Shown here one piece after another: positions 7,440-17,062 of a stretch of 50,928 bases of DNA (its first letter is position 1; each line of letters begins with the position of its first letter). The DNA comes from an uncultured Hyphomonadaceae bacterium (GTDB lineage Bacteria; Pseudomonadota; Alphaproteobacteria; Caulobacterales; Hyphomonadaceae), in NCBI GenBank assembly GCA_913057945.1, contig CAJXOF010000019.1, forward strand, positions 1 through 50,928. Direction: 5' to 3'. The notes beneath the pieces were generated by a model. The model saw only the letters and a program-made list of their open reading frames with translations, did not search any database and was not told the origin of the DNA. The position numbers and the translations under genes are program-made.

Positions 7440-8471
7440 ATGAACACCAAGCCTAAGCTGATTCAGGTACTCGAGGGACAAATGGTCTCCCCGCCTCCGG
7501 TATGGATGATGCGACAGGCTGGTCGACACCTTCCGGAATATCTCGAGCTGAGAAGCCGGGCCAAAGACTTTCTCGATTTCTGCTACACACCTTCCATGGC
7601 AGCTGAAGCCACGCTGCAGCCTGTTCGCCGCTATGGCATGGACGCTGCCATCCTGTTCGCCGACATCCTGCTGATCCTCGATGCGATGGGCCTGGGTGTG
7701 CGGTTCGAAAAGGGTGTTGGCCCAATCGTCCAGCAGATCAAGCAAGCATCGGATCTGGCTGCTGTCCCGCCCCAGAAGGCGGCAGATCGATTGTCGCCTG
7801 TCTACGAAACCGTGTCTCGTGTGAAAGCCTCCCTGCCAGAGGGCACAGCGCTGATAGGCTTTGCCGGCTCGCCCTGGACCGTTGGGCTTTATGCCATCGA
7901 AGGCCGCGGCAAGACGGACAAGTCGCTTGCCTGGCGATGGGCGCATGGCAAGCCAGATGAACTCGCTGCGGTACTGGATCTCATCAGTGAGGCTACCGCG
8001 TACTATATGGCGGCGCAGGTGGAAGCCGGCGCAGACGTCCTGATGCTGTTCGACAGCTGGGCCGAGGGCCTTCCGAACAATATCTTCCGGGAAGTCATCA
8101 TTGCCCCGACAAAGAAGCTGGTTGCGCGCCTGCGGGACATGGGCATCACCGTGCCGATCATCGGGTTCCCGCGCGGCGCCGCAGCAATGCTGCCGGAATA
8201 TGTCCAGGAGACAGGCGTTACAGCTGTCGGTCTCGACACCGCGGCCGTCCCATCCTTCGTGAACAGCGCCCTGCCTGCGGGTTTCCCGGTACAGGGACAT
8301 CTTGACCCACTGCTGCTGATTGAAGGCGGTCCGAGACTCGACGACCGGGTTCGCGAACTTATCTCAGCCTACACAGGTCGGCCGCACGTGTTCAATCTCG
8401 GACATGGCATCCGGCCGGAAACACCGATCGCGCATGTCGAGCGCGTGCTGGAAATCATTCGAAAGGGCTAG
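7440..8471 (+). CDS. hemE: Uroporphyrinogen decarboxylase
   Basis: HemE removes four carboxyl groups from uroporphyrinogen III to give coproporphyrinogen III. The 343-residue protein has the N-terminal PPVWMMRQAGRHLPEY signature (about 19-34) with the substrate-binding Arg residues, the catalytic-type Asp in ILFADILLILDAMG (about 78-91), and GFAGSPWTVGLYAIEG (about 140-155). Length is normal. It is first in hemE-hemH-hemJ and directly borders the probable origin, as in Caulobacter, where its promoter overlaps the origin. Its upstream AT-rich stretch could hold the promoter, but I see no clear -35/-10 pair. Confidence 0.96.
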   Translation: MNTKPKLIQVLEGQMVSPPPVWMMRQAGRHLPEYLELRSRAKDFLDFCYTPSMAAEATLQPVRRYGMDAAILFADILLILDAMGLGVRFEKGVGPIVQQIKQASDLAAVPPQKAADRLSPVYETVSRVKASLPEGTALIGFAGSPWTVGLYAIEGRGKTDKSLAWRWAHGKPDELAAVLDLISEATAYYMAAQVEAGADVLMLFDSWAEGLPNNIFREVIIAPTKKLVARLRDMGITVPIIGFPRGAAAMLPEYVQETGVTAVGLDTAAVPSFVNSALPAGFPVQGHLDPLLLIEGGPRLDDRVRELISAYTGRPHVFNLGHGIRPETPIAHVERVLEIIRKG

Positions 8472-8476
8472 GATTC

Positions 8477-9559
8477 ATGGGCCGCAAGATCGCAATTGTT
8501 CTGTTCAATCTGGGAGGACCGGATTCAGACAAGACCGTGCAGCCCTTCCTGAAGAATCTGTTCCGGGATCCTGCCATCATTACGGCGCCCCTGCCCGTTC
8601 GCTGGTTCCTGGCGCGGGTCATCTCCACGACCCGCGCACCATCTGTGATCAAGAACTACGCCATGATGGATGCCGGCGGTGGTTCTCCGCTGCTGCCGGA
8701 AACGGAAAAACAGGCCGAGGCGCTTACCGCTGCCCTGACGGAGAAACTGCCGGGCGACGAGGTCCGCTGTTTCATCGCCATGCGCTACTGGCACCCCTTC
8801 GCGGAAGAAGCCGCAGCCGACGTGAAAGCCTGGGGGGCGGATGACGTGATCCTGCTGCCGCTCTATCCGCAATTCTCCACCACAACGACGGGTTCATCCC
8901 TCACCGCTTGGAACAAGGCCTACAAGGGCCCTGCCAAGACAATCTGTTGCTACCCGTTCGCCGAAGTACTGATTTCGGCGCATGTCGATCAGATCATGAA
9001 AGCCCATAAGGAGGCAGGCGAGCCAGATAATGTCCGGCTGCTGCTGTCCGCGCATGGCCTGCCCGAAAAGATCGTGAAGGATGGGGATCCCTATCAATGG
9101 CAGTGCGAGACCATGGCCGAGATGGTCGCTGGTCGCGTGCCGTCCGAGTGGGAAATTGTGCCATGTTACCAGTCGCGTGTCGGGCCGCTGAAATGGATCG
9201 GGCCGCCCACCGAAGAAGAAGTCGAGAAAGCCGCAAAGGATGGAAAGAACATCCTGATCGCGCCGATCGCCTTTGTCTCGGAACATATCGAAACCCTGGT
9301 TGAACTGGGCGAGGAATATCGCCTCGTCGCCGAAGAACATGGCGCCGCGAGCTATACGCGGGTCGAAGCGCTGGGCGTGCATGAGGAATTCATTTCCATG
9401 CTGCGCGACCAGGTCATGCAAACACTCTCCGAAGACCTGACAATCCGGTCCTGTGCCGGCTCCCGGCTCTGTCCGACCGATTGGAAGAAGTGCCCGAACC
9501 GCCTGCCCCATCCGCAAGTAGGCCAGCGTGCCAATCCTGTCCGTAAGGAAACCGCCTGA
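8477..9559 (+). CDS. hemH: Ferrochelatase
   Basis: Ferrochelatase inserts Fe2+ into protoporphyrin IX, the final step of heme synthesis. The 360-residue protein begins with IAIVLFNLGGPDSDKTVQPF and contains the active-site region LLLSAHGLPEKIV with the conserved His (about 196), the CYQSRVGPLKWIGP segment (about 233-246) and the catalytic-type Glu region FVSEHIETLVELGEEY. The C-terminus carries closely spaced cysteines (SCAGSRLCPTDWKKCPNR, about 328-345), a pattern like the [2Fe-2S] ferrochelatases described from Caulobacter and mycobacteria. It follows hemE by five bases and overlaps hemJ by one base (TGATG). Confidence 0.95.
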   Translation: MGRKIAIVLFNLGGPDSDKTVQPFLKNLFRDPAIITAPLPVRWFLARVISTTRAPSVIKNYAMMDAGGGSPLLPETEKQAEALTAALTEKLPGDEVRCFIAMRYWHPFAEEAAADVKAWGADDVILLPLYPQFSTTTTGSSLTAWNKAYKGPAKTICCYPFAEVLISAHVDQIMKAHKEAGEPDNVRLLLSAHGLPEKIVKDGDPYQWQCETMAEMVAGRVPSEWEIVPCYQSRVGPLKWIGPPTEEEVEKAAKDGKNILIAPIAFVSEHIETLVELGEEYRLVAEEHGAASYTRVEALGVHEEFISMLRDQVMQTLSEDLTIRSCAGSRLCPTDWKKCPNRLPHPQVGQRANPVRKETA

Positions 9560-9987
9560 TGCCGTATCTCTGGGTGAAAGCCGCACATGTTGTGTTCGTG
9601 ATCGCGTTGATGGCCGGCTTGCTCGTCTATCCGCGCTACAAGATTCACCAGCTTTCCAGCCGACCGGGCGAGCCCTTGTTCGAAACGATGAAGGATGCTT
9701 CGAACAGATTGCGCAAGGTCATCCTGAACCCAAGTCTTATCCTGGTCTGGATTTTCGGCCTGACCATGCTGTGGCTGAACCCGTCGCTGCTCAGCATGCC
9801 CTGGATGCATGTAAAACTCTTGCTGGTCCTGATCCTGTCCGGCCTGCATGGCTATTTCATCGGCATCGGCAAAAAGATTGACCGGGGCGGTGATGGCATC
9901 ACGGCCAAGCGCCTGCGCATGCTGAACGAGGTGCCATTCCTTCTGCTGATCGGGATTGTCATCATGGTGATTGTCCGGCCGTTCTAG
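9559..9987 (+). CDS. hemJ: Protoporphyrinogen oxidase HemJ
   Basis: HemJ is a small membrane protein that oxidises protoporphyrinogen IX to protoporphyrin IX, the step just before ferrochelatase. The 142-residue protein has about four hydrophobic helices (residues about 5-25, 54-72, 76-98, 122-141). The conserved His in VKAAHVVFVIALMAGLLVYPR (landmark KAAHVVFV) and the HVKLLLVL and LNEVPFLLL segments match the UPF0093 family. Its start overlaps the hemH stop by one base, so translation is probably coupled. With hemE and hemH it covers three of the last four steps of heme synthesis. Confidence 0.9.
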   Translation: MPYLWVKAAHVVFVIALMAGLLVYPRYKIHQLSSRPGEPLFETMKDASNRLRKVILNPSLILVWIFGLTMLWLNPSLLSMPWMHVKLLLVLILSGLHGYFIGIGKKIDRGGDGITAKRLRMLNEVPFLLLIGIVIMVIVRPF

Positions 9988-10137
9988 GCGCTCCCGCGTC
10001 CGCCCCCTTGACGATTTGGGCCTTCTGGCCCCATATGCACCGAAACCGCTGCGCAGTCCTTGCGCGGGCGAAGACCCCCCGATTTCAAAATCCGGCTCCT
10101 GCGACCATCACAGAAGCCCCTTATCCGGAATTCATCC

Positions 10138-11427
10138 ATGGCATCTTCCATGCTCGACGACATCACCAGTGTGAAACTCAGCGACCTCAAGGCGAAGTCG
10201 CCAGAGGAATTGCTCGCTTATGCCGAGGAGCTGGAGATCGAGAATGCTTCGTCCATGCGGACGCAGGACATGTTGTTCGCCATCCTCAAGGAACTCGCTG
10301 ACAGCGAAGTGGAAATCACCGGCCAGGGCGTGCTGGAAGTGCTGACCGATGGGTTCGGGTTCCTGCGCTCGCCGGAATCCAACTACCTGCCCGGTCCGGA
10401 CGATATCTATGTCAGCCCGGAAGTCCTGAAGAAGGGCAATATCCGCACAGGTGATACGGTCGAAGGCCCGATTGTGGCCCCGCAGGACAGTGAGCGTTAT
10501 TTTGCGCTGACAGACGTGTCGCGGATCAATTTTGAAGAACCGGACAAGGCCAACAAGAAAGTTCACTTCGACAACCTCACGCCGCTCTATCCTGAAGAGC
10601 GCCTGCGCATGGAAAGCAATGATCCGACCCGCAAGGATCGTTCTGGTCGGGTCATCGATATTGTTGCGCCGATTGGTAAGGGCCAGCGCGCCCTGATCGT
10701 TGCGCCGCCGCGGACAGGTAAGACGGTGCTGTTGCAGAATATCGCCTCGGCCATCGAGGAAAACCATCCGGAATGTTACCTGATCGTCCTGCTGATCGAT
10801 GAACGTCCGGAAGAAGTCACCGACATGCGCCGCACCGTGAAGGGCGAAGTTGTTGCTTCCACCTTTGACGAGCCGGCAACCCGTCACGTCCAGGTCGCAG
10901 AAATGGTGATCGAAAAAGCCAAGCGCCTCGTCGAACACAAGCGTGACGTTGTTATCCTGCTCGATTCGATTACCCGTCTGGGCCGGGCCTATAACACGAC
11001 CGTACCAAGCTCCGGCAAGGTGCTGACCGGGGGTGTGGATGCCAACGCCCTGCAGCGTCCCAAGCGCTTCTTCGGTGCCGCGCGGAACGTCGAGAATGGC
11101 GGCTCGCTGACCATTGTTGCGACGGCGCTGATCGATACCGGCAGCCGCATGGACGAAGTCATCTTCGAGGAATTCAAAGGCACCGGTAACTCCGAAGTCG
11201 TGCTGGATCGCAAGATTGCCGACAAGCGGACCTTCCCGGCTATCGACATCATGAAGTCCGGTACGCGGAAAGAAGAACTGATTACGCCGCCCGACCAGCT
11301 GTCCAAGATCTACATCCTGCGCCGTATCCTCGGCCCGATGGGCACGAACGATGCCATCGACTTCCTGTTGGATAAATTGCGTCAGACGAAGAACAATGAT
11401 GAGTTCTTCGAAGCGATGAAGAACTAG
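10138..11427 (+). CDS. rho: Transcription termination factor Rho
   Basis: Rho is a hexameric RNA-dependent ATPase helicase that releases transcripts. The 429-residue protein contains the N-terminal helical domain ([20 protein letters not shown]), the cold-shock-like RNA-binding domain with [20 protein letters not shown] (about 80-99), Walker A in [11 protein letters not shown], Walker B in [16 protein letters not shown], and the Q-loop/R-loop region. The ATG at 10138 is chosen because the 26 residues upstream (from 10060) do not resemble Rho; an ATG at 10150 is also possible. The 150-base leader after hemJ contains a GGGCC-TTCT-GGCCC hairpin (10018-10031) and a TTGACG element (10008-10013). 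Confidence 0.96.
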   Translation: MASSMLDDITSVKLSDLKAKSPEELLAYAEELEIENASSMRTQDMLFAILKELADSEVEITGQGVLEVLTDGFGFLRSPESNYLPGPDDIYVSPEVLKKGNIRTGDTVEGPIVAPQDSERYFALTDVSRINFEEPDKANKKVHFDNLTPLYPEERLRMESNDPTRKDRSGRVIDIVAPIGKGQRALIVAPPRTGKTVLLQNIASAIEENHPECYLIVLLIDERPEEVTDMRRTVKGEVVASTFDEPATRHVQVAEMVIEKAKRLVEHKRDVVILLDSITRLGRAYNTTVPSSGKVLTGGVDANALQRPKRFFGAARNVENGGSLTIVATALIDTGSRMDEVIFEEFKGTGNSEVVLDRKIADKRTFPAIDIMKSGTRKEELITPPDQLSKIYILRRILGPMGTNDAIDFLLDKLRQTKNNDEFFEAMKN

Positions 11428-11443
11428 CGGAGCGAGCCTGGCC

Positions 11444-12778
11444 ATGAGCGAGCGCGATACGATCTGCGCCCTCGCCTCGGGCCAGCCCCCTGCTGCGATC
11501 TGCATTATCCGGCTCTCCGGAGACCGGATCTGGAAACTGGCAGGTGCCCTGCTCGATTGCGGCCTTCCTGAACCGCGCCGCGCGACGCTGACCAAGTTTC
11601 GCGACGAAGACGGCACCCTCATTGATGAAGGCCTCGCCGTCTTCATGCCGGGGCCGCATTCCTACACGGGCGAAGACACGCTGGAGCTTTACCTTCATGG
11701 CGGCCCAGCGGTCATCACTCACGCAATCAGTACACTGACGAGTGAACCCGGTGTGCGCCTTGCGGAGCCGGGTGAGTTCACACGCCGCGCTTTCGAAGCT
11801 GGCAAGATTGACCTGACCGAGGCCGAAGGCGTCGCCGATATCATCGAAGCCGAGACCAACGCCCAGAAAGCGCAGGCGCTGCGTCAGCTGACGGGCGGTC
11901 TTACCGAACAGTATGACCAGTGGCGGGCGGATTTGACGGGCATACTTGCCCTGGTCGAAGTGGTCGTGGACTTCCCGGACGAGGAAGATGCCCCGGAAGA
12001 AACGACCGCGCCGGTCATCCGGAAACTGACGCGACTGATTCACGAAATCGAGGAAGCGCTTGGTGATCGAGGCATCGGAGAGAAGATCCGCGACGGCTTT
12101 CGTATTGCCATCATTGGAGCGCCGAATGTCGGCAAGTCCACCCTGCTCAACCGGCTGGCGGGGCGCGATGCCGCCATCGTGACGTCTCGCCCCGGCACAA
12201 CCCGCGATGTGATCGAAGTGCGCCGTGTCATGGGCGGGCAAATCGTCTGGCTGTCAGATACCGCAGGCTTGCGCGAAACAGAGGACGAAATCGAAGCCGA
12301 AGGCGTCCGCCGCGCAGAGCGTGTTGCGGCCGAGGCGGATTTGCGCCTGTTCATGGTTGACGGAAGTGCCCCGGAGCTGGGGGTGTTGTCCTCCCCCTTC
12401 CGCCAATCGACGGATATGGTGGTGGTAAACAAGGCCGATGCCGATCTGGCGTCCGGACTGCCAGAATACGATCACAAGATCTCCGCAAAAGACGGCGATG
12501 GCGTGCCGGAGCTCGAGGCAGCGCTGGCGGATTTCATCTCCAACAAGGCCGCATCTGTTGAAGCTCCCGTGATTACGCGGGCGCGTCACCGGGCGCGTCT
12601 GGTTGACGGGCTTTCCTGTCTCATCGCGGCACGCGAAGCTCTGGAGCATGGTACCGGTCCGGAGCTGGCCGCTGAAGATGTGCGGCTGGCGATCCGGCAT
12701 CTTGGCGCGGTGGTGGGCTCGGTTGGTGTGGAAGATGTGTTGGGCGCGGTGTTCTCACAGTTCTGCATCGGCAAATGA
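11444..12778 (+). CDS. mnmE: tRNA modification GTPase MnmE
   Basis: MnmE, with MnmG, installs the carboxymethylaminomethyl group on wobble uridine 34 of certain tRNAs. The 444-residue protein has the N-terminal folate-binding domain (about 1-120), a helical domain, and an inserted G domain with G1 GAPNVGKSTLLN (about 224-235), G2/G3 GTTRDV and DTAGLRE, and G4 NKAD. It ends with FCIGK, whose Cys is the conserved catalytic residue. The partner gene mnmG follows directly on the same strand. Confidence 0.95.
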   Translation: MSERDTICALASGQPPAAICIIRLSGDRIWKLAGALLDCGLPEPRRATLTKFRDEDGTLIDEGLAVFMPGPHSYTGEDTLELYLHGGPAVITHAISTLTSEPGVRLAEPGEFTRRAFEAGKIDLTEAEGVADIIEAETNAQKAQALRQLTGGLTEQYDQWRADLTGILALVEVVVDFPDEEDAPEETTAPVIRKLTRLIHEIEEALGDRGIGEKIRDGFRIAIIGAPNVGKSTLLNRLAGRDAAIVTSRPGTTRDVIEVRRVMGGQIVWLSDTAGLRETEDEIEAEGVRRAERVAAEADLRLFMVDGSAPELGVLSSPFRQSTDMVVVNKADADLASGLPEYDHKISAKDGDGVPELEAALADFISNKAASVEAPVITRARHRARLVDGLSCLIAAREALEHGTGPELAAEDVRLAIRHLGAVVGSVGVEDVLGAVFSQFCIGK

Positions 12779-12845
12779 CCCCTAGGGTTTGAGGCGCCGA
12801 GCCGCTATATAGCGCCTTTCTGAAACCCGGATCCGAAGTAGCGCC

Positions 12846-14711
12846 ATGAGCGAGATGAACCAGTTTGATGTGATTGTGGTGGGCGGCGGTCATGCCGGCT
12901 GCGAAGCGGCTGCGGCTTCGGCGCGTACCGGCGCCCGTACGGCGCTCGTCACCCACAAGCGCGCGACCATCGGCGAGATGAGTTGCAATCCCGCGATTGG
13001 CGGTCTCGGCAAGGGTCATCTCGTGCGCGAGATCGATGCGCTCGACGGATTGATGGGGCGTCTTGCCGACAAGGCGGGCATCCAGTTTCGGATGCTGAAC
13101 CGGTCCAAGGGTCCGGCTGTCTGGGGGCCGCGCTCCCAGATCGACCGGAAGCTATACCGCGACGCCATGCAGGCGGAACTCGCCGACTATCCAAACCTGA
13201 CAATCCTTGAGGATGGCGCCGAAGATCTGATTGTGGAGGACGATCATGTCGCTGGCGTCGTCGGTCTGAAGGGCGAGATCTATCGTGCGCCTTCTGTTGT
13301 GATTACGACAGGCACCTTCCTGAAAGGCATCATCCACATCGGGGCGAAACGTATCCCCGCGGGCCGTGTGGGCGAGGCACCGGCGATTGGCCTGTCGGAC
13401 CGGCTCTACGGGCTTGGCCTGCCAATGGGTCGCCTCAAGACGGGGACGCCGGCACGGTTGGATGGCCGGACGATCGCATGGGATCGTCTTGAAATGCAGC
13501 CCGCCGACGAGCAGCCCGTCCCGTTTTCCTATCTGACGGACGAGATCAGGGTGCCTCAAGTTCAGTGTGGCATCACATGGACGACACCGGAAACCCACGC
13601 GATCATTGCGGAGAATATCGAACAGTCTGCCGTCTATTCCGGTGCAATTGCCGGTCGTGGCCCTCGTTACTGCCCGTCCATTGAAGACAAGGTCCACCGT
13701 TTCGCCAACAAGGATCGCCACCAGATTTTCCTGGAACCAGAAGGCCTGGACGATCACACCGTGTATCCAAACGGCATTTCGACCTCGTTGCCTGAAGAGA
13801 TTCAGGAACGCTTCCTGCGGACCATTCCGGGTCTTGAAGACGCCAAGATCCTTCAACACGCCTATGCCATTGAATATGATTATGTCGATCCGCGCGCTTT
13901 GTCGTCAGCGCTTGAAGTCCAGGCCCTGCCCGGCCTTTATCTCGCAGGCCAGATCAATGGCACAACCGGATATGAGGAAGCCGGAGCGCAGGGCCTTGTG
14001 GCCGGCTTGAATGCGGCTCGGGCTACGGCCGGGAAAGACCCTGTCATTTTTGACCGCGCGGAAGCCTATATTGGCGTTCTGATCGATGATCTTGTCACAC
14101 GCGGTGTGACCGAACCCTATCGGATGTTCACCTCACGCGCGGAATATCGTCTGGCGCTTCGGGCGGACAATGCTGACCAGCGTCTGACCGAAAAGGGTAT
14201 TGCCGCCGGGTGTGTCGGGTCTGACCGGGCTGACGTGTTTCACGTGAAACACGCCGCACTGGAATCCGCCCGCCATCTTTTGAAATCCGTTACCCTATCC
14301 CCCGCAAAAGCAGCCCAGGCTGGGTGGTCGGTTAATCAGGACGGCCGGGTACGGTCCGCGTGGGAATATCTCTCATATAAGGATATCGATCTGAACGCTC
14401 TCGCCACAGTCTGGCCTGATGTTTCGGATATATCGGATGAGATCGGGAACCAGATCGAAATTGAAGCGCTTTATTCCTCATATCTTGAACGCCAGGCGGC
14501 GGATGTCGCGGCGCTTCGGCGTGATGAGGATCTTATGATCCCATCCGATCTCGATTATTCCGGGATCGGCGGCCTATCGAATGAAGTCCGCCAGAAACTG
14601 GAAACTGTCCGTCCATCGACCCTTGGACAGGCCGGACGCATTGAAGGCGTGACCCCAGGCGCTCTGACCGCGCTCTTGGGATATGTTAAGCGTCGCAAGA
14701 AAGCCGGTTAA
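12846..14711 (+). CDS. mnmG: tRNA uridine-5-carboxymethylaminomethyl enzyme MnmG
   Basis: MnmG is the FAD-dependent partner of MnmE in wobble-uridine modification. The 621-residue protein begins with the FAD-binding [19 protein letters not shown] (about 11-29), then [20 protein letters not shown] (about 46-65) with the conserved Cys, and later the PTTTP-like [12 protein letters not shown] and [17 protein letters not shown]. The C-terminal helical domain that binds MnmE is complete. A perfect parS site is embedded at 14236-14251, where it encodes the VFHVKHA segment. The 67-base gap after mnmE contains an imperfect GGCGC/GCGCC hairpin. Confidence 0.95.
   Translation: MSEMNQFDVIVVGGGHAGCEAAAASARTGARTALVTHKRATIGEMSCNPAIGGLGKGHLVREIDALDGLMGRLADKAGIQFRMLNRSKGPAVWGPRSQIDRKLYRDAMQAELADYPNLTILEDGAEDLIVEDDHVAGVVGLKGEIYRAPSVVITTGTFLKGIIHIGAKRIPAGRVGEAPAIGLSDRLYGLGLPMGRLKTGTPARLDGRTIAWDRLEMQPADEQPVPFSYLTDEIRVPQVQCGITWTTPETHAIIAENIEQSAVYSGAIAGRGPRYCPSIEDKVHRFANKDRHQIFLEPEGLDDHTVYPNGISTSLPEEIQERFLRTIPGLEDAKILQHAYAIEYDYVDPRALSSALEVQALPGLYLAGQINGTTGYEEAGAQGLVAGLNAARATAGKDPVIFDRAEAYIGVLIDDLVTRGVTEPYRMFTSRAEYRLALRADNADQRLTEKGIAAGCVGSDRADVFHVKHAALESARHLLKSVTLSPAKAAQAGWSVNQDGRVRSAWEYLSYKDIDLNALATVWPDVSDISDEIGNQIEIEALYSSYLERQAADVAALRRDEDLMIPSDLDYSGIGGLSNEVRQKLETVRPSTLGQAGRIEGVTPGALTALLGYVKRRKKAG
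14236..14251. promoter_or_regulatory. parS: parS centromere site 1 (inside mnmG)
   Basis: TGTTTCACGTGAAACA is a perfect 16-base match to the near-universal bacterial parS, bound by ParB. The palindrome extends to 18 bases (14235-14252). It lies about 1.1 kb upstream of parA and about 7 kb from the probable origin. Confidence 0.95.
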
Positions 14712-14716
14712 CTGTC

Positions 14717-15334
14717 ATGATGAATTCCGACGACCGCGCGGCCTTTCTGGCCGAATTCGATGTTTCACGTGAAACATCGGAAAGATTAGATGCCGTGATC
14801 TTAACCCTCGACGCGTGGCGCCAACGATCAAATCTGATCGGCCCACGTGAGTGGCCGCAAATCTGGACCCGCCATGTGGCCGATTCCTTCCAGATTCTTC
14901 CATTTATTCCCAACACAACGCGCTGTGTGGATTTGGGTTCCGGCGCGGGCTTTCCAGGACTCATCATTTCAGCCGCGCGGCCGGAGGGTCATGTGACGAT
15001 GATGGAGAGTGTTGGGAAGAAATGCGCTTTTCTCCGTGCCGCTATTGAAGCGGCGGGGCTGAATGCGTCGGTCTATCAGGGTCGGATCGAAGCCGCACCG
15101 CCCTCCAAAGCAAATATCGTCACAGCTCGGGCGTTCGCACCGCTTCCGAAATTGCTCGATTACGCAGCGCCCTGGATGGAAAACGGCGCAACAGGGGTTT
15201 TTCTCAAGGGCGAACGCTGGAAAGAAGAATTGACGGACGCCCAACAAAGATGGAACTTCGCCTATGAGGCGATTCCAAGTCGCACTGGTGGGTCAGGCGT
15301 GATTTTGATCGTGAGGGAGCTCAAGCGTGGTTAG
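14717..15334 (+). CDS. rsmG: 16S rRNA (guanine-527-N7) methyltransferase RsmG
   Basis: RsmG (GidB) uses S-adenosylmethionine to methylate N7 of G527 in 16S rRNA. The 205-residue protein has the N-terminal helical cap, the TRHVADSF motif (about 53-60), the SAM-binding DLGSGAGFPGLIISA (about 74-88), ESVGKKCAFLR (about 97-107) and the TARAFAPL segment (about 137-144). A perfect parS site near its start encodes FDVSRETS. It follows mnmG by five bases and overlaps parA by eight bases, so the mnmG-rsmG-parA-parB genes form one tight run. Confidence 0.95.
   Translation: MMNSDDRAAFLAEFDVSRETSERLDAVILTLDAWRQRSNLIGPREWPQIWTRHVADSFQILPFIPNTTRCVDLGSGAGFPGLIISAARPEGHVTMMESVGKKCAFLRAAIEAAGLNASVYQGRIEAAPPSKANIVTARAFAPLPKLLDYAAPWMENGATGVFLKGERWKEELTDAQQRWNFAYEAIPSRTGGSGVILIVRELKRG
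14758..14779. promoter_or_regulatory. parS: parS centromere site 2 (inside rsmG)
   Basis: A second perfect TGTTTCACGTGAAACA at 14761-14776, extended by CGA and TCG to a 22-base palindrome. It is 525 bases from site 1 and about 550 bases before parA, inside the rsmG reading frame but in a different codon phase from site 1. Confidence 0.95.
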
Positions 15335-16139
15335 CGGTAAACCTAGAATTTTCGCAGTCGTGAACCAGAAAGGTGGCGTCGGGAAGACGACGACGTCCAT
15401 CAATCTCGGTACGGCTTTGGCCGCCGTGGGTCGGCGCGTCCTGATTGTCGACTTTGATGCGCAAGGCAACGCCTCCACCGGGCTCGGCATTGAGCGCAAG
15501 GACCGGCACCAGACATCTTACGACATCGTTGTGGACCGGATTCCGCTCGAAGAGGCCGTACTGTCCACGATTGTACCGCGCCTGGATATTGTTCCCGGCG
15601 ACGAAAACCTGTCCGGTGTAGAAACCGAACTGGCCAATGATGCCCACCGCTCCTACAAATTGCGCGATGCCCTGCAGGACTATGTGGAGCGTTCGGCCCA
15701 GGGTGATCTGGTCAAGTATGACTACATCCTGATCGATTGCCCGCCCTCCTTGTCTTCGCTCACCTTAAACGCAATGACGGCCGCGGATGCGCTCCTGGTT
15801 CCGCTTCAGTGTGAGTTCCTGGCGCTGGAAGGCCTGAGCCAGTTGCTGCGCACGGTCGAAGTTGTTCGCTCGGGACTCAATCCGAACCTTGAAATTCAGG
15901 GCGTGGTCCTGACGATGTATGACCGCCGGAACAATCTGTCCGACCAGGTCGCCGACGAAGTGCGCGCTTTCTTCGGGGCCAAGGTCTACAACACGGTCAT
16001 ACCGCGGAATGTCCGTCTGTCCGAAGCGCCATCCTTCGGCAAACCGGCCCTGTTGTATGATTATCGCTGTCCCGGCAGTGAAGCCTATATCCGCCTCGCT
16101 TCGGAAGTCCTTCAAAGAGAGAAAGCCCGCGCGGCCTGA
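15327..16139 (+). CDS. parA: Chromosome partitioning ATPase ParA
   Basis: ParA is a deviant Walker-type ATPase that binds nucleoid DNA and pulls ParB-parS complexes to segregate the origin. The 270-residue protein starts at GTG 15327, with a GGGAGC-type ribosome site before it. It shows the deviant Walker A KGGVGKTTTSINLG (about 12-25), the A' motif VDFDAQGNAS (about 42-51), Walker B DYILIDCPPSLSSLT (about 132-146), and the ending typical of the chromosomal family (IPRNVRLSEAPSFGKP). The lack of an N-terminal HTH separates it from plasmid ParA types. It sits between rsmG and parB as in most alphaproteobacteria. Confidence 0.96.
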   Translation: MVSGKPRIFAVVNQKGGVGKTTTSINLGTALAAVGRRVLIVDFDAQGNASTGLGIERKDRHQTSYDIVVDRIPLEEAVLSTIVPRLDIVPGDENLSGVETELANDAHRSYKLRDALQDYVERSAQGDLVKYDYILIDCPPSLSSLTLNAMTAADALLVPLQCEFLALEGLSQLLRTVEVVRSGLNPNLEIQGVVLTMYDRRNNLSDQVADEVRAFFGAKVYNTVIPRNVRLSEAPSFGKPALLYDYRCPGSEAYIRLASEVLQREKARAA

Positions 16140-16144
16140 CCGAT

Positions 16145-17059
16145 ATGAGTGACGATGCAAAGAGCAAACCCTCCCGTCTTGGACGCGGCCTGTCTTCCCT
16201 GATCGGCGAGGTCGAAGCTGTCTCTACGCCTGAAGCAAAGACTACAGATAGCGGCACGGGCGGCCCGAACGAGATTTCCGTCGACGACATTCGGCGCAAT
16301 CCGAAGCAGCCTCGCCGAACGTTCGATGAAACGGCGCTCGAAGAGCTTGCCGGATCGCTGAAAGCCAAGGGCGTGCTCCAGGCAATTCTCGTGCGTCCGG
16401 ACCCGAAGGAAAAGGGCAAGTACCAGATCATCGCAGGCGAGCGCCGCTGGCGTGCTGCCAAGCTCGCAGGTCTGACCAGTATTCCCGCGGTAGTGCGGGA
16501 TACCGACGAACTTGAACTGCTTGAAATCGGCATTATCGAGAACGTCCAGCGTTCGGACCTCAACGCGATTGAAGAAGCCGAAGCCTATGAGGCGCTGATG
16601 AAGCGGTTTGGCCGGACGCAGGACAGTCTGGCTACCAGCGTCGGCAAGAGCCGCGTTCATATCACCAACACCCTGCGTCTGTTGCAATTGCCGGAAGGCG
16701 CACGCGAGCATGTCCGCATGGGCCATATCACGGCGGGTCATGCACGCGCGGCCCTCGGCGCGCCGGACCCGGAAGCGCTCGTGGAATTGGCGGTAGAAAA
16801 GGGCCTGACCGTTCGCGAGGTCGAGGCTCATGCCAAGGCTGCCCGCGAAGACTCGCCGATCGAGACAAAGTCCGCCCGGCCCAAGCCAGACGACAAGGAT
16901 GTCGACACCGAAGCGCTGGAAGCAGACCTGTCGCGCTCCATCGGACTCGATGTGGATATCCGGCACGGCAAGAATGGCGGCGAATTACGCATCAAGTATC
17001 GTGACCTGGAACAGCTCGACGATGTGTGCCGACGCCTGACAGCCAAGCGCAAGATCTAG
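16145..17059 (+). CDS. parB: Chromosome partitioning protein ParB
   Basis: ParB is a CTP-dependent clamp that loads at parS, spreads along DNA and activates ParA. The 304-residue protein has the ParA-stimulating N-terminus (SRLGRGLSSLIGE, about 10-22), the CTP-binding domain with IRRNPKQPRRTFDE and the GERRWRAAKL box (about 98-107), ENVQRSDLNAIEEAEAY, the HTH region that reads parS (about 165-200), and a C-terminal dimerisation domain. Its targets are presumably the two parS sites within 2 kb upstream. It ends four bases before the convergent holA. Confidence 0.96.
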   Translation: MSDDAKSKPSRLGRGLSSLIGEVEAVSTPEAKTTDSGTGGPNEISVDDIRRNPKQPRRTFDETALEELAGSLKAKGVLQAILVRPDPKEKGKYQIIAGERRWRAAKLAGLTSIPAVVRDTDELELLEIGIIENVQRSDLNAIEEAEAYEALMKRFGRTQDSLATSVGKSRVHITNTLRLLQLPEGAREHVRMGHITAGHARAALGAPDPEALVELAVEKGLTVREVEAHAKAAREDSPIETKSARPKPDDKDVDTEALEADLSRSIGLDVDIRHGKNGGELRIKYRDLEQLDDVCRRLTAKRKI

Positions 17060-17062
17060 TCT

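Noticed and set aside
10008..10036. Promoter TTGACG with a downstream CATATG before rho
   Set aside because: The -35 match is fair but the -10 match is poor; not listed as a promoter.
10060..10137. Upstream extension of rho by 26 residues
   Set aside because: The extra residues are basic and unlike Rho; the ATG at 10138 fits the family.
10132..11646. Open frame of 504 codons on the minus strand
   Set aside because: Fully antisense to rho and the start of mnmE.
14840..14860. GGCCCACGTGAGTGGCC inside rsmG as a third parS
   Set aside because: It keeps only the central CACGTG and differs in both outer arms.
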